From Periplaneta americana (taxonomy: Eukaryota > Arthropoda > Insecta > Blattodea > Blattidae), in assembly GCF_040183065.1 (NCBI RefSeq), contig NC_091131.1:104099830-104163829 (forward strand): a stretch of DNA of 64,000 bases, written 5' to 3'. Shown here in pieces: positions 21,294 through 32,012 of the stretch. A program made the position numbers and the translations under genes. The notes beneath the pieces are model-generated. The model did no database searches, had not been told where the DNA came from, and worked only from the letters and a program-made list of their open reading frames with translations. Numbering within the stretch: the first letter of the stretch is position 1; every line of letters begins with the position of its first letter.

Positions 21294-21830
21294 AATCATA
21301 CTGTACTTAGTCAATCGGGACTGAACACGTGACCCTCAGATTCAGTAATATACATTGTAACGACTGAGCCACCTGTAATAATGTGGTTAAATTAACGTAG
21401 TTTAAGAGTGGTTTCAGGGTAATTGTTGCAGGAACTTCCTCTTGTCTGACGCACTATTTGCACAGGCGCACTTTTACAGTCTTATTATGCCCCTATCCTG
21501 TTTCGCTCTGGGAAAGAGATAGATTTCCGCTACACACCTGATTCAAGTATTCTCAGCACTGCATCGATCCTCTAAGAAATCGAAATGACTCTCCACTAAT
21601 TTGAACGCAGACCATGGCAGTACGACCCCTGCATTACTAAATGTTCACGTAATTCATTTCTTGGTACCGTTCAAACTTAATCGGTTGACAGACTGTCATT
21701 AAAATATCGAATAAGAAATCTACTTGCCGAGGTGAGTCATCCTCCGAACATATCCATGACCAACAATCCAGACAACACCTAGAATCGGATTGTTAATAAG
21801 TGTATCTTTCGATAATAAACCTTCAACTTA
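21294..21830. other. No gene recognised
   Basis: Mixed-composition spacer. A weak tRNA-like T-arm may occur near 21310-21370 on the minus strand. Confidence 0.4.
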
Positions 21831-21834
21831 ATTA

Positions 21835-22950
21835 CTTACAAATGGCTTTTAAGGAACCCGGAGGTTCATTGTCGCCCTCACATAAGCCCGCCATCAGTCC
21901 CTATCTGTGCAAGATTAATCCAGTCTCTATCATCATATCCCACCTCCCTCAAATCCATTTTAATATTATCCTCCCATCTACGTCTCGGCCTCCCCAAAGG
22001 TATTTTTCTCTCCGGCCTCCCAACACCCTATATGCATTTCTGGATTCGCCCATACGTGCTACATGCCATGCCCATCTCAAACGTCTGGATTTAATGTTCT
22101 TAATTATGTTATGTGAAGAATACAATATATGCAGTTCTGTGTTGCGTAACTTTCTCCATTCTCTTGTAACTTCATCCCTCTCAGCCCCAAATATTTTCCT
22201 AAGAGTCTTATTCTCAAACACTCTTAATCTCTGTTCCCCTCTCAAAGTGAGAGTCCAAGTTTCACAACCATACAGAACAACCGATAATATAACTGTTTTA
22301 TACATTCTAACTTTCAAATTTTTTGACAGCAGGCTAGAAGACAAAAGCTTCTCAACCGAATAATAACAGGCATTTCCAATAATTATTCTGCGTTTAATTT
22401 TCTCCCTGTGTCATTTATATTTGTTACTGTTGCACCACAATATTTGAATTTTTCCATCTCTTCGAAGGATAAATTTTCAATTTTTATATTTCCATTTCGT
22501 ACAATAATCTGGTCACGAGACATAATCATATACTTTGTCTTTTCGGGATTTACTTCCAAACCTATCGCCCTACTTGCTTCAAGTAAAATTTCCGTATTTT
22601 CCCTAATCGTTTGTGGATTTTCTCCTAACATATTCACGTCATCCGCATAGACAAGAAGCTAATGTACCCCGTTCAATTTCGAACCTTGTCTGTTTTCCTG
22701 GACTTTCCTAATGGCATATTCTGGAGCAAAGTTAAAAAGTGAAGATAATAGTGCATCTTTTGCTTTAGCCCGCAGTGAATTGGAAAAGCATCAGATAGAA
22801 ATTGACCTATACAGACTCTGCTGTAACTTTCACCGAGACATATTTTAATTAAACAAACTAGTTGCTTGGGAATACCAAATGCAATAAGAATATTATATAA
22901 AACTTCTTTCTTAACCGAGTCGTATGCCTTTTTGAAATCTTGTTTTAACG
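21835..22950 (-). mobile_element. RTE-A LINE copy, 5'-truncated
   Basis: Minus-strand 3' part of RTE-A. It includes the KKAYDSV region near 22930, the YADDVN catalytic region (about 22640), the C-terminus and the 3' hairpin (21854-21867), ending in a decayed GTAAGTAA tail at about 21830-21840. A second, similar copy follows at 23750-24872. Confidence 0.9.
21949..22637 (-). pseudogene. RTE-A reverse transcriptase, C-terminal half
   Basis: Two frames continue one another. 22637-22383 reads [19 protein letters not shown] and [20 protein letters not shown]. 22344-21949 reads [20 protein letters not shown], then NKTLRKIFGAERDEVTREWR and [20 protein letters not shown]. This is the thumb and C-terminal region of an RTE-type protein. 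Stops and frameshifts separate the parts, and the end (RVP*) lies in yet another frame. The upstream catalytic AYADDVN is out of frame with a stop. Confidence 0.85.
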
Positions 22951-23749
22951 AAGTTGAGTATCTTTTCTCATTATGTCACACTCAGACCCGGTTGCAAAAA
23001 CATTGCTAACTGGAGTTCACTTTTGATCGAAGATCAGAAAATGGTGCAGCAACAACAGTAGCTTAAAAATGGCTCTGTAAAAAACAGTTCGGTCTATGAT
23101 GCGAATGGCATAATCTATAGTTACTAAGTGCTGCAACAAGGCAGAAGTGAAATATGGTAGTGGAACCGCAGCTATAATGTGCACAATGAGTCAGAATGCA
23201 TTGCCTTATAAGATGCTGAGTGTTGTATTAAGTTGAATAGGAAGTTGTTTTGATAAAATCAATGTCGACATATGAAGCTGTGGCCCCTACCGAGCGGCCG
23301 TTTTCCAGTCACGGTCGAAAGACGCGCTATTTACAGGCCTGGTGATGAGCTCGATGGGAGCGCAGAGGACTGTGCGTCCATTAAAGCATGATACTATGTT
23401 ACAGATAGAAAGGCACGAGGATATACTCCAAAAATACCCATAAAGTTCTTATATTTTTTTTCCCCCAAGAAACTTTTCTTCCAATTTGAAAAAGCGAATT
23501 AAGTATGTACAAAAACAAAGAACATGCATCTAATTATTCTGATATGTAATAAACATCCTTTATGAAAACACGAAATACAAATTATTAATCCGTGCAAGAT
23601 TTGAGATATCTGGGATGTAACGTGTTTCAAATCAAATTTGTGACAACATATTGTGAAACAATAGAGGGAACGTTATAAGCTTAATACAAAAGTTCGAAAA
23701 ATGCAATGTAAACTATTACAATGTATTCTTTTAATACATAATACATATT
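22951..23749. other. No gene recognised
   Basis: Spacer between two RTE-A copies. Nothing identifiable. Confidence 0.5.
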
Positions 23750-24163
23750 TACAAATGGCTTTTGAGGAACCCGCAAGTTCATTGCCGTCCTCACATAAGC
23801 CCGCCATCGGTCCCTATCCTGTGCAAGATTAATCCACTCTCTATCACCATATCCCACGTCCCTCAAATCCATTTTAATATTATCCTCCCATCTACGTCTC
23901 GGCCTCCCCAAAGGTCTTTTTCCCTCCGATCTCCCAACTAACACTCTATATGCATTTCTGGATTCGCCCATTCATGCTATATGCCCTGCCCATCTCAAAC
24001 GTCTGGATTTAATGTTCCTAATTATGTCAGGTGAAGAATACAATACGTGCAGTTCTGCTTTGTGTAACTTTCTCCATTCTCCTGTAACTTCATCCCTCTT
24101 AGCCCCAAATATTTTCCTAAGAATTTTATTCTCAAACACCCTTAATCTCTGTTCCTCTCTCAA
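23740..24163 (-). pseudogene. RTE-A reverse transcriptase C-terminus
   Basis: 24163-23972 ([20 protein letters not shown].., [20 protein letters not shown]) is separated by one stop from 23971 onward ([40 protein letters not shown], ending AMNLRVP). Consensus ends RVP*. Here the stop is lost and the frame runs on into flanking DNA. Confidence 0.85.
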
Positions 24164-24872
24164 AGTGAGAGTCCAAGTTTACAACCATACAGAACAACCG
24201 GTAATATAGACTAACTGTTTTATAAATTCTAACTTTCAGATTTTTTGACAGCAGACTAGATTATAAACGCTTCTTAACCGAATAATAACACGCATTTCCC
24301 ATATTTATTCTGCGTTTAATTTCTTCCCGAGTATCATTTATATTTGTTATTGTTGCTCCAAGATATTTGAACTTTTCCACCTCATCAAGGATAAATTTTC
24401 AATTTTTATGCTTCCATTTCGTACAATATTCTGGTCACGAGACATAATCATATACATCGTTTTTTCGGGATTTACTTCCAAACCTATCGCCCTACTTGCT
24501 TAAAGTAAAATTTCCGTATTTTCCCTAATCGTTTATGGATTTTCTCCTAATATTCACGTCATCCGCATAGACAAGCAGCTGATGTGACCCGTTCAATTCC
24601 AAACCCTGACTGTTATCCTGAACTTTCCTAATGGCATATTCTAGAGCAAAGTTAGAAAGTAAAGGTTATAAGAGTCCATCGCCTTGCTCTAGCCCGCAGT
24701 GAATTGGAAATGCATCAGATAGAAACTGGCCTATGCGGACTCTGCTGTAAGTTTCACTGATATACATTTGAATTAATCGAACTAGTTTCTTGGGAATACC
24801 AAATTCAATAATAACATTATATAAAACTTCTCCTTTAACAGAGTCATATGCCTTTTTGAAATCTATGAATAA
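23750..24872 (-). mobile_element. RTE-A LINE copy, 5'-truncated
   Basis: The same extent as the 21.8-kb copy. It carries GACTA inserted after AATATA at 24208, where sister copies read AATATAACTG. 3' hairpin at 23767-23780 (loop TGCG, one G-U pair). The tail is decayed. Confidence 0.9.
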
Positions 24873-25310
24873 CTTATGTACATGTTATAGCCTACCTTGC
24901 ATATATACGATTATAGCGCAACATTGGCAGTGATAAAAGTGAAATATTCGTTCAGTGGCGTTGGATACTCTACATTCACCGGACAGCTATCATTTCGATA
25001 TATACATCTTCTCACGTGAAGAAGAAATCTCTGCTATTGTTGCGTGGTTAAGTAAATAAATGGCTTTTAAGGGAGAACACTAGTGAGTTTTTCTTTTGCA
25101 ATTTCCAACCTATCTGAATGATTTTTATACACCACATGCAATGTTATAAAACTAAGTACCATGCAAAATTTGAAGCTGATTGGTTGTTTGGTTGGGAAGT
25201 TATTAAATATCATATATTTATGACGTAGTGCAGAGGGCGGCCACTAGAGGGAACCCAAGAGATGGAGCTTAATCTGAGACGTTTCTCAACGGTGTCGGGA
25301 TTGTATCCGG

Positions 25311-25480
25311 CGTGGCTTAGTGGTTAAAGCATCAGCACGGAGAGCTGAAAACCCGGGTTCAAATCCCGGCGCCGGAGAGAATTTTTCTCCGTTCCATCTC
25401 TCTCTCATCATCTGAGAAAGCAGAATATCTGCATGGAAATATCATATGTACTTCGGTACATCAAAATAAATATCATATAT
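25311..25480 (+). mobile_element. tRNA-headed SINE with perfect cloverleaf and UUCG 3' hairpin
   Basis: 25313-25384 folds as a complete tRNA: acceptor TCCGGCG/CGCCGGA (7 bp), D arm GCTT/AAGC, anticodon arm TCAGC/GCTGA with loop ACGGAGA, T arm CCGGG/CCCGG with TTCAAAT. Position 33 is C, not U. The formal anticodon GGA (Ser) lacks the long variable arm of tRNA-Ser, so this is a SINE head, not a working tRNA. The body ends ATGTAC-TTCG-GTACAT (25446-25461), followed by CAAAATAAATATC. Confidence 0.8.
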
Positions 25481-25899
25481 TTTGTTAATTTTCATATTCG
25501 ATGAGCCCCAAAATTTCACTTGGGGTGTTTAAACTTTTTTAAATAATTAATTGAACCCTACTTTTGATTTGTGAGTGCAAGTTTGCCATTTTTGTATGTA
25601 GACGTAGGTTATTAATTTTTTTAATTTAATAATCATACTGTATTTAATTTTTCTTTTTAAAAGTTTTATAGGGTATAAATGCTCCTTAACTAGGTCATAT
25701 TGTGAATATCCAAAAAAAATGCCACTACAGTTTGTTAACCAATTTATTAGTGATATACATGCAAACTTTCACAGCAATCAGATGAAAAATAGTCTGGAGT
25801 GTTTTGAAGATATATAAATGTCATTCTGAGAAAAATGGCAATTTGTAAAATACCACGCGACAAGTGAACTCACATGTCTAAAACTACCCAGGACCATAA

Positions 25900-27290
25900 T
25901 TATGTTCCTGCCTTTTTTTCTTTTTAGCTTCCTCCTCTACATGTTTTTTGGGCTTTTTATCTCTCTGAATCTTCCTCTTTTCAGTGCTCGCTTGTACGCT
26001 TTCTCTTTTCTTTGCATTTCTTGCAAAGAATTTGGGCTACCTCTGTCAGTTCAGCATCTCTAATGGCTATTTTAAATATTTCACTTTGGAATCAGCCCTT
26101 ATTAAATTCTGACATACCATTTGTCACTGCAAAATCAATTCCTTTCTTTGAAACAAATATTTGTTTTGGACATTTGGCCCAGATAACTGAATGAACACAT
26201 TCACTTGCATTTTGTGTGGCACCCCGTGTACACCAGATTAGAATTTCATTACATATACCAAACGTTGACATAGGGGAAAACTTTGTCACTACTTCAGGGC
26301 TGGTGCTTCATTTTGTTGTAATTCTGAGGCTCCTTTCCCTTAGCGTGGCTTCTGTTGTAAAAGCACCAGGAATCGACACCTGTCAGACAGTGATTATGGC
26401 TTGGTTTCTGGTCAGTTGACATGCAACTGCGCAGAGTTGCATAAATAACCGTTTTCATTCCTTGTACATCAGGGATGCCACTTACAATTGCAGCTCTATA
26501 GTAATTAGTGAGAGCTGAAATTGTTTTTTCATTCAGCTTTCCCACACCTCTTCCTCCCAGTGTTATGCCTTTTACCTTACACTCCTTGACAAAATTAATC
26601 AGTCCTTTGCCCATTCGCTTGGCGACATGGTTTGTGCACTCTTCATTCATAATTTTGTTATCACCATAAATGTTTAGTTGAAACAAATGTTGGTATGTTT
26701 TAGCATCTCTATCTGACAATATGGTGGTGTATCTAAATTTACATTTTTCAGAACGAGACCACAGTTGGTCTGCTGCTACCATCTCCATTGCATTGGAGAA
26801 GCCAACATAGTTTTTCTGGCATTCCTCACATCTCTTGTGGTCTTCAAGCCAGAATGAAAATTCAGGGGAGTCAGGACCCAAATCTGCAGCGACATATGTG
26901 CACATGTGACAGAATTTAGATAGGATTTCAAAATCAACAACAAGACCGGTAAGAATCTCAATTACTAAACCGATTCCATAATTCGACATGTGACCTCGCT
27001 TATGCTTTGTTCCGTCATATGACGCAGCAATGTCGATTACGTCTTTACTTCTAATGGCAGGCTCACATCACATGTTTTATGAGCCTGTCGTACTGCACTG
27101 TGGGACTGGGAGAGGGTTTTTTCTTTGTGCAGGGTAGTTTTTTTTTGCAAGAAGGAATGAGTGACTGAAATGTTACCAGTGGCATTCCTTTTATTCCTTC
27201 AATGACACTAAATTTTTCCATTGAGGAATACCCTGCACCAGCACTAACAAAAGTCTTCACAATTGTTTTATTTATTTCAAATGGTGGTCT
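25900..27290 (-). pseudogene. Mutator-like (Kolobok-type) transposase, frameshifted
   Basis: Four segments read 3' to 5' on the plus strand. 27260-27063 has VKTFVSAGAGYSSMEKFSVI. After a frame break, IAASYDGTKHKRGHMSNYG holds the first catalytic Asp. The large frame 26989-26294 carries VVDFEILSKFCHMC, the NAME..AADQLWSRS block, RYTTILSDRDAKTYQ and NHVAKRMGKGLINF. 26289-26092 carries CTRGATQNASECVHSVIWAK, then CPK..F and a basic tail. This order matches the Mutator-like transposase domain (PF20700). At least two frameshifts separate the parts, and the family's DGDS appears as DRDA. It is inactive, but little else has been lost. Confidence 0.8.
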
Positions 27291-28210
27291 TTGGCTCTTG
27301 CTTTTTATTTTAGGGCCACAATTTGAACCATAGCTAGTACATTTTACTATTAGCTTAGTACAAAAATTTTTACGTCCTTTGGGACCTACTGTCCATTCCT
27401 ACAAAACTAGTTGGCCTATATATACCCCCTAAACAATAAAAAAAAGTCCTACACACTATGTCCTACACTCTAATTACTAAAAATTACACTCCTAATCTAA
27501 ACTAAAACTAGGCCTATAAACACTTAAACCTAATCTAAACACAAAATTAATTAAACTCATCAACACAAAATTTACACTATAGTGGCTGTAATGACTAAAT
27601 TATGATATATAGCACGCGCACAAAATAATATAATAAAAGGCTCTGAACAACTAATACAATGCAATTTATATCACCAGTTATTGATCATAATAAACGATCT
27701 GTAGATACAAACACAACACATGTTTGGCTCTGAAAACATGTGCTGAACGTAGAAAGAAGTTCTAAATTTACCTACGAGATAGCAGAAGAATGCAGGTCCT
27801 TTACAGTAAGAATTTTGATGTGAAAATTCCAAATAAATTTAAAAAAATTAAAAATAATTGCTAATGTCTTCATGGGGCATCACATCTACTGCATGAGATT
27901 TTAAAAGGCTCGCACAAGGGAATTTAAAAATGGCGGGACATAAAATGTACTAAACATTTGTCACACATACATTAATAAGTGTTCAATGCTGAAAGAAAAA
28001 AAAGACATTTCGATTTTTTTTCCAGATTTTGGCAAAAACTCACTAGTGTTCTCCCTTAAGGAAGCCGAAGGTTCATTACCGACCTAACATAATCCCTCCA
28101 TCACACCCTATCCTAGACAAAGTTAATTTAGTCCTCAGCATCATAACCCATCTCCCTCAAACCCTTTTTACATCATAACAAGTAAATCAATTTAAATTAT
28201 TTTGTAACAG

Positions 28211-28842
28211 TTAGCCTGTGCCAAAGTCGAATGAAGAATTTAAGAGAACGATACACCAGAGAGAAGAAGATAATGGCAGACAGTAACAAGAGTGATTCTA
28301 AAGCATTGTACAAAGAACCATGGCCCTTATTAGCAATAATGAGTTTTCTGGATCACCATATGAAACCAAGGAAAACATACAGTAATTTTGCATCAACCCT
28401 ACTAGACTCTACTAGCTCAGAAACCTGCAGTTCGATTGGAACAATTAATTATGACTGGAATGATACTACAGTTTCTGAATTTGATGTGATGTTTGATAGG
28501 GAAATTACTGTTCAGAGTGAAGAAACTCCTCCTTCCCAGGGTAAGGGGCAAACTGACTCTAGTTTTTCAAACACAGAATCAGGGCCAGCGCCATCAGCAG
28601 TACACAGAAAAGGTAAAACACAACAAAAAGCTACATGTGAAGACAATTTGCGGCTTTTAGCCGAGGCATCAAACCGATTCTCCCAAACTTTGAAAAGGAA
28701 AAGATCATCAGAGGATGTATCATTCACGGAGTTTAATGCAACTAAGTTATCTTTATTAAAGGAAGAAATAAAGGATGAAACCATGTTAAAAATTACAGAA
28801 ACACTTATGGAAGCAAAAAAGAGAAGTCGTTTTCAAAGGTAA
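28211..28842 (+). pseudogene. MADF-domain protein of a Harbinger transposon (3' exon)
   Basis: An open frame of about 210 codons. A splice acceptor (TTTTGTAACAG) ends at 28210, and the frame continues QSRMKNLRERYTREKK, YKEPWPLLAIMSFLDHHMKP. This is the second half of a MADF (Myb/SANT-like) DNA-binding domain; the usual W is M here. A Ser-rich linker and a basic C-terminus (KKRSRFQR) follow. Such MADF proteins are the DNA-binding partners of PIF/Harbinger transposases, and the DDE gene converges on it at 30312-32012. The first MADF exon is missing, since the left side is occupied by the RTE-A/TTAA insertions. The last residues and the stop come from the inserted SINE tail. Confidence 0.7.
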
Positions 28843-29125
28843 AGGTATCCCCGTAACATGCCATGAAGGCACTTGGGGGGCATGGAGGTAGAGCCCCATG
28901 CTTTCCATGACCTCGGCACTAGAATGAGGTGGTGTGGTCGGCACCACGCTCTGACCGCCTTTTACCCCCGGGAAAGACCCGGTACTCAATTTTATAGGAG
29001 GATGAGTGAACCTCGGGGCCGTTCTGAAAGTTTGGCAACGAGAAAAAATCCTGTCACCACCTGGGATCGAACCCCGGACCTTCCAGTCCGTAGCCAGCTG
29101 CTCTACCAACTGAGCTAAACAGAAC
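28838..29125 (-). mobile_element. tRNA-headed SINE
   Basis: The minus-strand head GTTTAGCTCAGTTGGTAGAG (A box) and GTCCGGGGTTCGATCCCAGG (B box) lies at 29051-29122. The body has CCCGGGGGTAAAAGGCGGTC.. and CATGCCCCCCAAGTGCC. The 3' end TACCTTTACCTTT abuts the MADF gene. It is the most complete SINE in the window. Confidence 0.85.
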
Positions 29126-29206
29126 TTAATTGTATTTTTACTGAAACAATGTTTTATGTACAACATTACTCACATATTTAATTGTCTTTCATAAATACAA
29201 TTTAAT

Positions 29207-30127
29207 CACTGGCGGTTCCTGCATATTTCTTAACAGGAAAGAAGTTAACAGCACAAAAGGACATGAAACATTAAAAAGAATGAAACATGCTATAAATTTA
29301 TTGGCCTACATGCATACATGTAGAACCAGGTAGTGTTGGGGGTTTGCCATTCCTTTTGTATAGCAATAATCTGTTCTTGTGAACCGAGTTTTCTAAAATA
29401 TAAATATAATATAATATAATATAATATAATATAATATAATATAATACTTATGTTTTTCACTTCCATTCATTGTTGAATAATTGCACAAATTAACATTACA
29501 AGGCTCATTCACAATTTATATAAACCCGACTTTAACTTCCAAATATCCTCGAAAGTTTCAAACCATGAATATTAGCCTATATCATGTACAATGAATAATA
29601 TTTGATTTATAATTTCTTAAAAAAGTTTATATGGTGTCTTTCAAAACTCTGCGTTAAAACTGTTTTTATTGTGGCTCCTATGTGTTGGAGTCTGGTTGAA
29701 TGCAACATCACTAGATGGCAGAGATAGCAAGCTTGCTGGACGACCAGTTGGTTTCTGTCTGCTACACTATTTCCCACCCATGCGCAGAATCAGAAGAGGA
29801 TCTCCTCCTTATCGTTTCATTTACTTGCTTTAAAACTCTGCTTCTCTCAATGGCCGGTAGTGTGCTGTTGTCTGTATGTATGAACTGCATAGAGGAGGAA
29901 AGGATTGACTTTTATCCTCAAAAACAATCTCGCATCCTTCTCACAGTTTTCGCGCAGCACATGAGAGCGCTTCGTTTAAAACTCGATCAACCGAACAAAC
30001 TGTGAACTTAAAAATTATCGAATCTTCCTCGAATTTCAAGGCACATATTTTAATTTATATTTACTCTCAAAAGAAGAATAATATGAGGATGACGTTCCTC
30101 CCTTCCATCCCCGAGGAACCGCCACTG
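29207..30127. mobile_element. hAT-like element, 8-bp duplication
   Basis: Ends CACTGGCGGTTCCT (left) and, in reverse complement, CAGTGGCGGTTCCT (right). Flanks AATTTAAT (29199-29206) and ATTTTAAT (30128-30135) differ at one base. No transposase motif is seen. A 96-codon frame at 29715-30005 is not recognised. It contains a (TATAA)n tract at 29400-29447 and lies inside the Harbinger element. Confidence 0.8.
29400..29447. repeat. (ATATA)n pentanucleotide repeat
   Basis: About ten TATAA/ATATA units. Confidence 0.9.
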
Positions 30128-30145
30128 ATTTTAATAACATTGTGT

Positions 30146-30282
30146 GAGGGTGAAAGTGAAAAGGGATCGCTTGTCGAAAAAAAATTAAAATATCCGGACA
30201 TGTTTTAGATTTCATGAAAATAACATAAATTCTCAATCTTAAATTTTCGACTAGTGATCCCTTTTCGCTTTCCGCTTCATAT
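30146..30282. repeat. Inverted repeat of about 32 bp
   Basis: GTGAAAGTGAAAAGGGATCG (30151-) pairs with GATCCCTTTTCGCTTTCCGC (30256-30275), with about five mismatches over 32 bp. The spacer is about 60 bp. It lies between the converging Harbinger genes and could act as a transcript-end hairpin; that is inference. Confidence 0.6.
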
Positions 30283-30311
30283 ATTGCATTGTTGAACATG
30301 TCTATGTAGGC

Positions 30312-32012
30312 CTAATTATCTATAAGTCCACGCAAAACATATTGAGTTTGTCCTTGAATGGCACCAGCAGGTGTAATAAAGTAATTAGCAATTTCTTCTC
30401 GCAGTCTTATTGCTTCTGCAGAAGCATTTCTTGTACCAATTTTCAAATGGCCATTGTGAAGGTGATTTAATGCACCATGCACTGGAACATTCCTCCTCCA
30501 TTCCCCTGCCTGTAGTTGCCCATCATTTTCTCTGTCAACAAAACCTGGTGGACTGTAAGTTTTCTTTGCACTATTCAGTTCACAAAATCGAAGCAAATTG
30601 TGGAGACAAACTGTTGCTTTAATTATGTTATCTACGTTTTCTGGTTTAGCATTAATAACCCGATGGAAGACTCTCCAGCGGGCAACCAATATACCAAAGG
30701 TGTTTTCAATAACCCTGCGAGCTCGAGCATGTCGGAAGTTAAAATTTTTCTTTTCAGATCTGTTAAGGAAGCTTTAGAAAACGATCTCGTCAGGTTTTCT
30801 AACAGAGGGAATGCCTCATTACCAACTAGGAAATACGGAATGGAAGTTGTCATTTGAGGAAGAGGAGCTGGAGCTGGTAATGGGAGCAAATTATTTTTTA
30901 ACCTGTGACCAAATTCAGAAACCTTAAATATTCCACCATCACTCTGGGACCCATATACTCCTATATCGACGTGTGTAAAACAGTATCTTGCATCGCAGAC
31001 TGCCAGTAATACAACACTGAAAGTATGTTTATAGTTAAAAAAACTGAGATCCGGAGTTGTTTGGGGCTTGAATTACTACTTGTTTTCCATCTATAGCCCC
31101 AATGCAGTTCGGCACGTTCCAGAGTTTATTGAAGTAATGCGCATATTGCATATAATCATTTTCTGTGGGAACAGGAAGATATATTTCCTTAAGAGCACTC
31201 CAAATAGACTGTGTTGTTTCATTAATTATTTGGCAACATGTTGAGTGACCAATTCTATAGCTCCATGCAAGAGTAGATATCGAGTCACCAGTAGCCAAGA
31301 ACCTGTGAAAGAATGTTAAGATTAAGAATTTCATCTAATTGTTATTTTGGTGAAACGAGCGTTGAGCGGATTCCGCCGATTTTGGAATAGGCACCGACGT
31401 ACTTGAACTGCCAACATAGAAAACAAAAAAATCACACTCAATCGCTTTCACCGTCATCTTGACGGGATAATAAAAGCTTAAATTAACCTAACCTAACCTA
31501 AGTGCGTCGGTGTCTATTCCAAAATCGGCGGAATCCGCTCAACGCTCGTTTAACAGTTTTTTTTTTTTCATTTAACCATGTACTCCAACGTGCCCTATAC
31601 CGTTTATAAAATATATATCAAATAATTTTCTTACCGGAGAATGATAGATAGACGGTAATGCAGGACGGTTACTTTCCTTTCTTAAGAATGGGGCAACCAA
31701 GTTCAGAAATGTATCAAACTGGGTTGGGTTCATTCTCATGTATTTCACAAATTGTTGGGGATCATCAACTCTCATTTCCTCTAAAAGGTTATAAAAGTCC
31801 CCCTGTTGCATTCTTCTCTGATTCAATGGAAGAATCCACCATCGTTTTTTACATCTCCGTTTCTTTGATTTCAAGTATTGAAAGCCATATACTGATGCCA
31901 TTGTAGTTATTAGAAACATAAATTGAATAGCTATATCGTCAGTCATTGTGCAATTCTCCATTTTTATGTAAAAGATTCTGTAGTTCTGTTGATTCGGTAT
32001 GTTTGTTTCCAC
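30312..32012 (-). pseudogene. PIF/Harbinger transposase (HARBI1-like), intron-containing and frameshifted
   Basis: Segment 32012-31635 has LNQRRMQQGDFYNLLEEMRV and YMRMNPTQFDTFLNLVAPFL, the N-terminus of Harbinger transposases. A candidate GT-AG intron runs from 31634 (GTAAGA) to 31313 (TTTCACAG). 31312-31035 continues FLATGDSISTLAWSYRIG and IGAIDGKQVVIQAPNNSG (first catalytic Asp). A one-base gain in a T run (31035-31041) shifts the frame to CDARYCFTHVDIGVYGSQSD (second Asp) and PYFLVGNEAFPL. A one-base loss near 30750 shifts to RARRVIENTFGILVARWRVF (catalytic Glu). The acidic triad is thus present across frames. With its MADF partner at 28.2 kb this is a nearly complete, recently broken element. 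Its outer inverted ends were not located. Confidence 0.85.
31353..31551. mobile_element. 199-bp MITE within the Harbinger intron
   Basis: 52-bp inverted ends with two mismatches: AAACGAGCGTTGAGCGG... left, complement right. The internal sequence contains AACCTAACCTAACCTAA. The target duplication is unclear. The arms' near-identity suggests a young insertion. Confidence 0.9.

Larger units (their letters stand above)
25071..28055 (-). mobile_element. Kolobok-like DNA transposon, TTAA target, 22-bp perfect ends
   Basis: Left end GGGAGAACACTAGTGAGTTT (22 bp to 25092); the right end (28034-28055) is its exact reverse complement. TTAA duplications at 25067-25070 and 28056-28059 are confirmed by uninterrupted RTE-A copies. 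The element is 2985 bp. It encodes on the minus strand a Mutator-like transposase domain rather than a piggyBac transposase, which points to the Kolobok superfamily (TTAA duplications). A tRNA-headed SINE lies near its left end. Confidence 0.85.
25050..28168 (-). mobile_element. Short RTE-A 3' fragment split by a TTAA element
   Basis: 25061-25070 (TGGCTTTTAA) and 28052-28168 (TTAAGGAAGCCGAAGGTTCA...) are the two halves of an RTE-A 3' end. Sister copies read TGGCTTTTAAGGAACCCGGA without interruption. The insertion lies in the TTAA that contains the LINE stop codon. Confidence 0.9.

Noticed and set aside
21800-22363. Plus-strand 187-codon frame
   Set aside because: Antisense shadow of the RTE-A copy; the same shadow recurs opposite other RTE-A copies.
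25313-25384. A perfect cloverleaf that could be called tRNA-Ser(GGA)
   Set aside because: Base 33 is C instead of U, there is no long variable arm, and a SINE body with a 3' hairpin and A-rich tail follows. It is treated as a SINE head.
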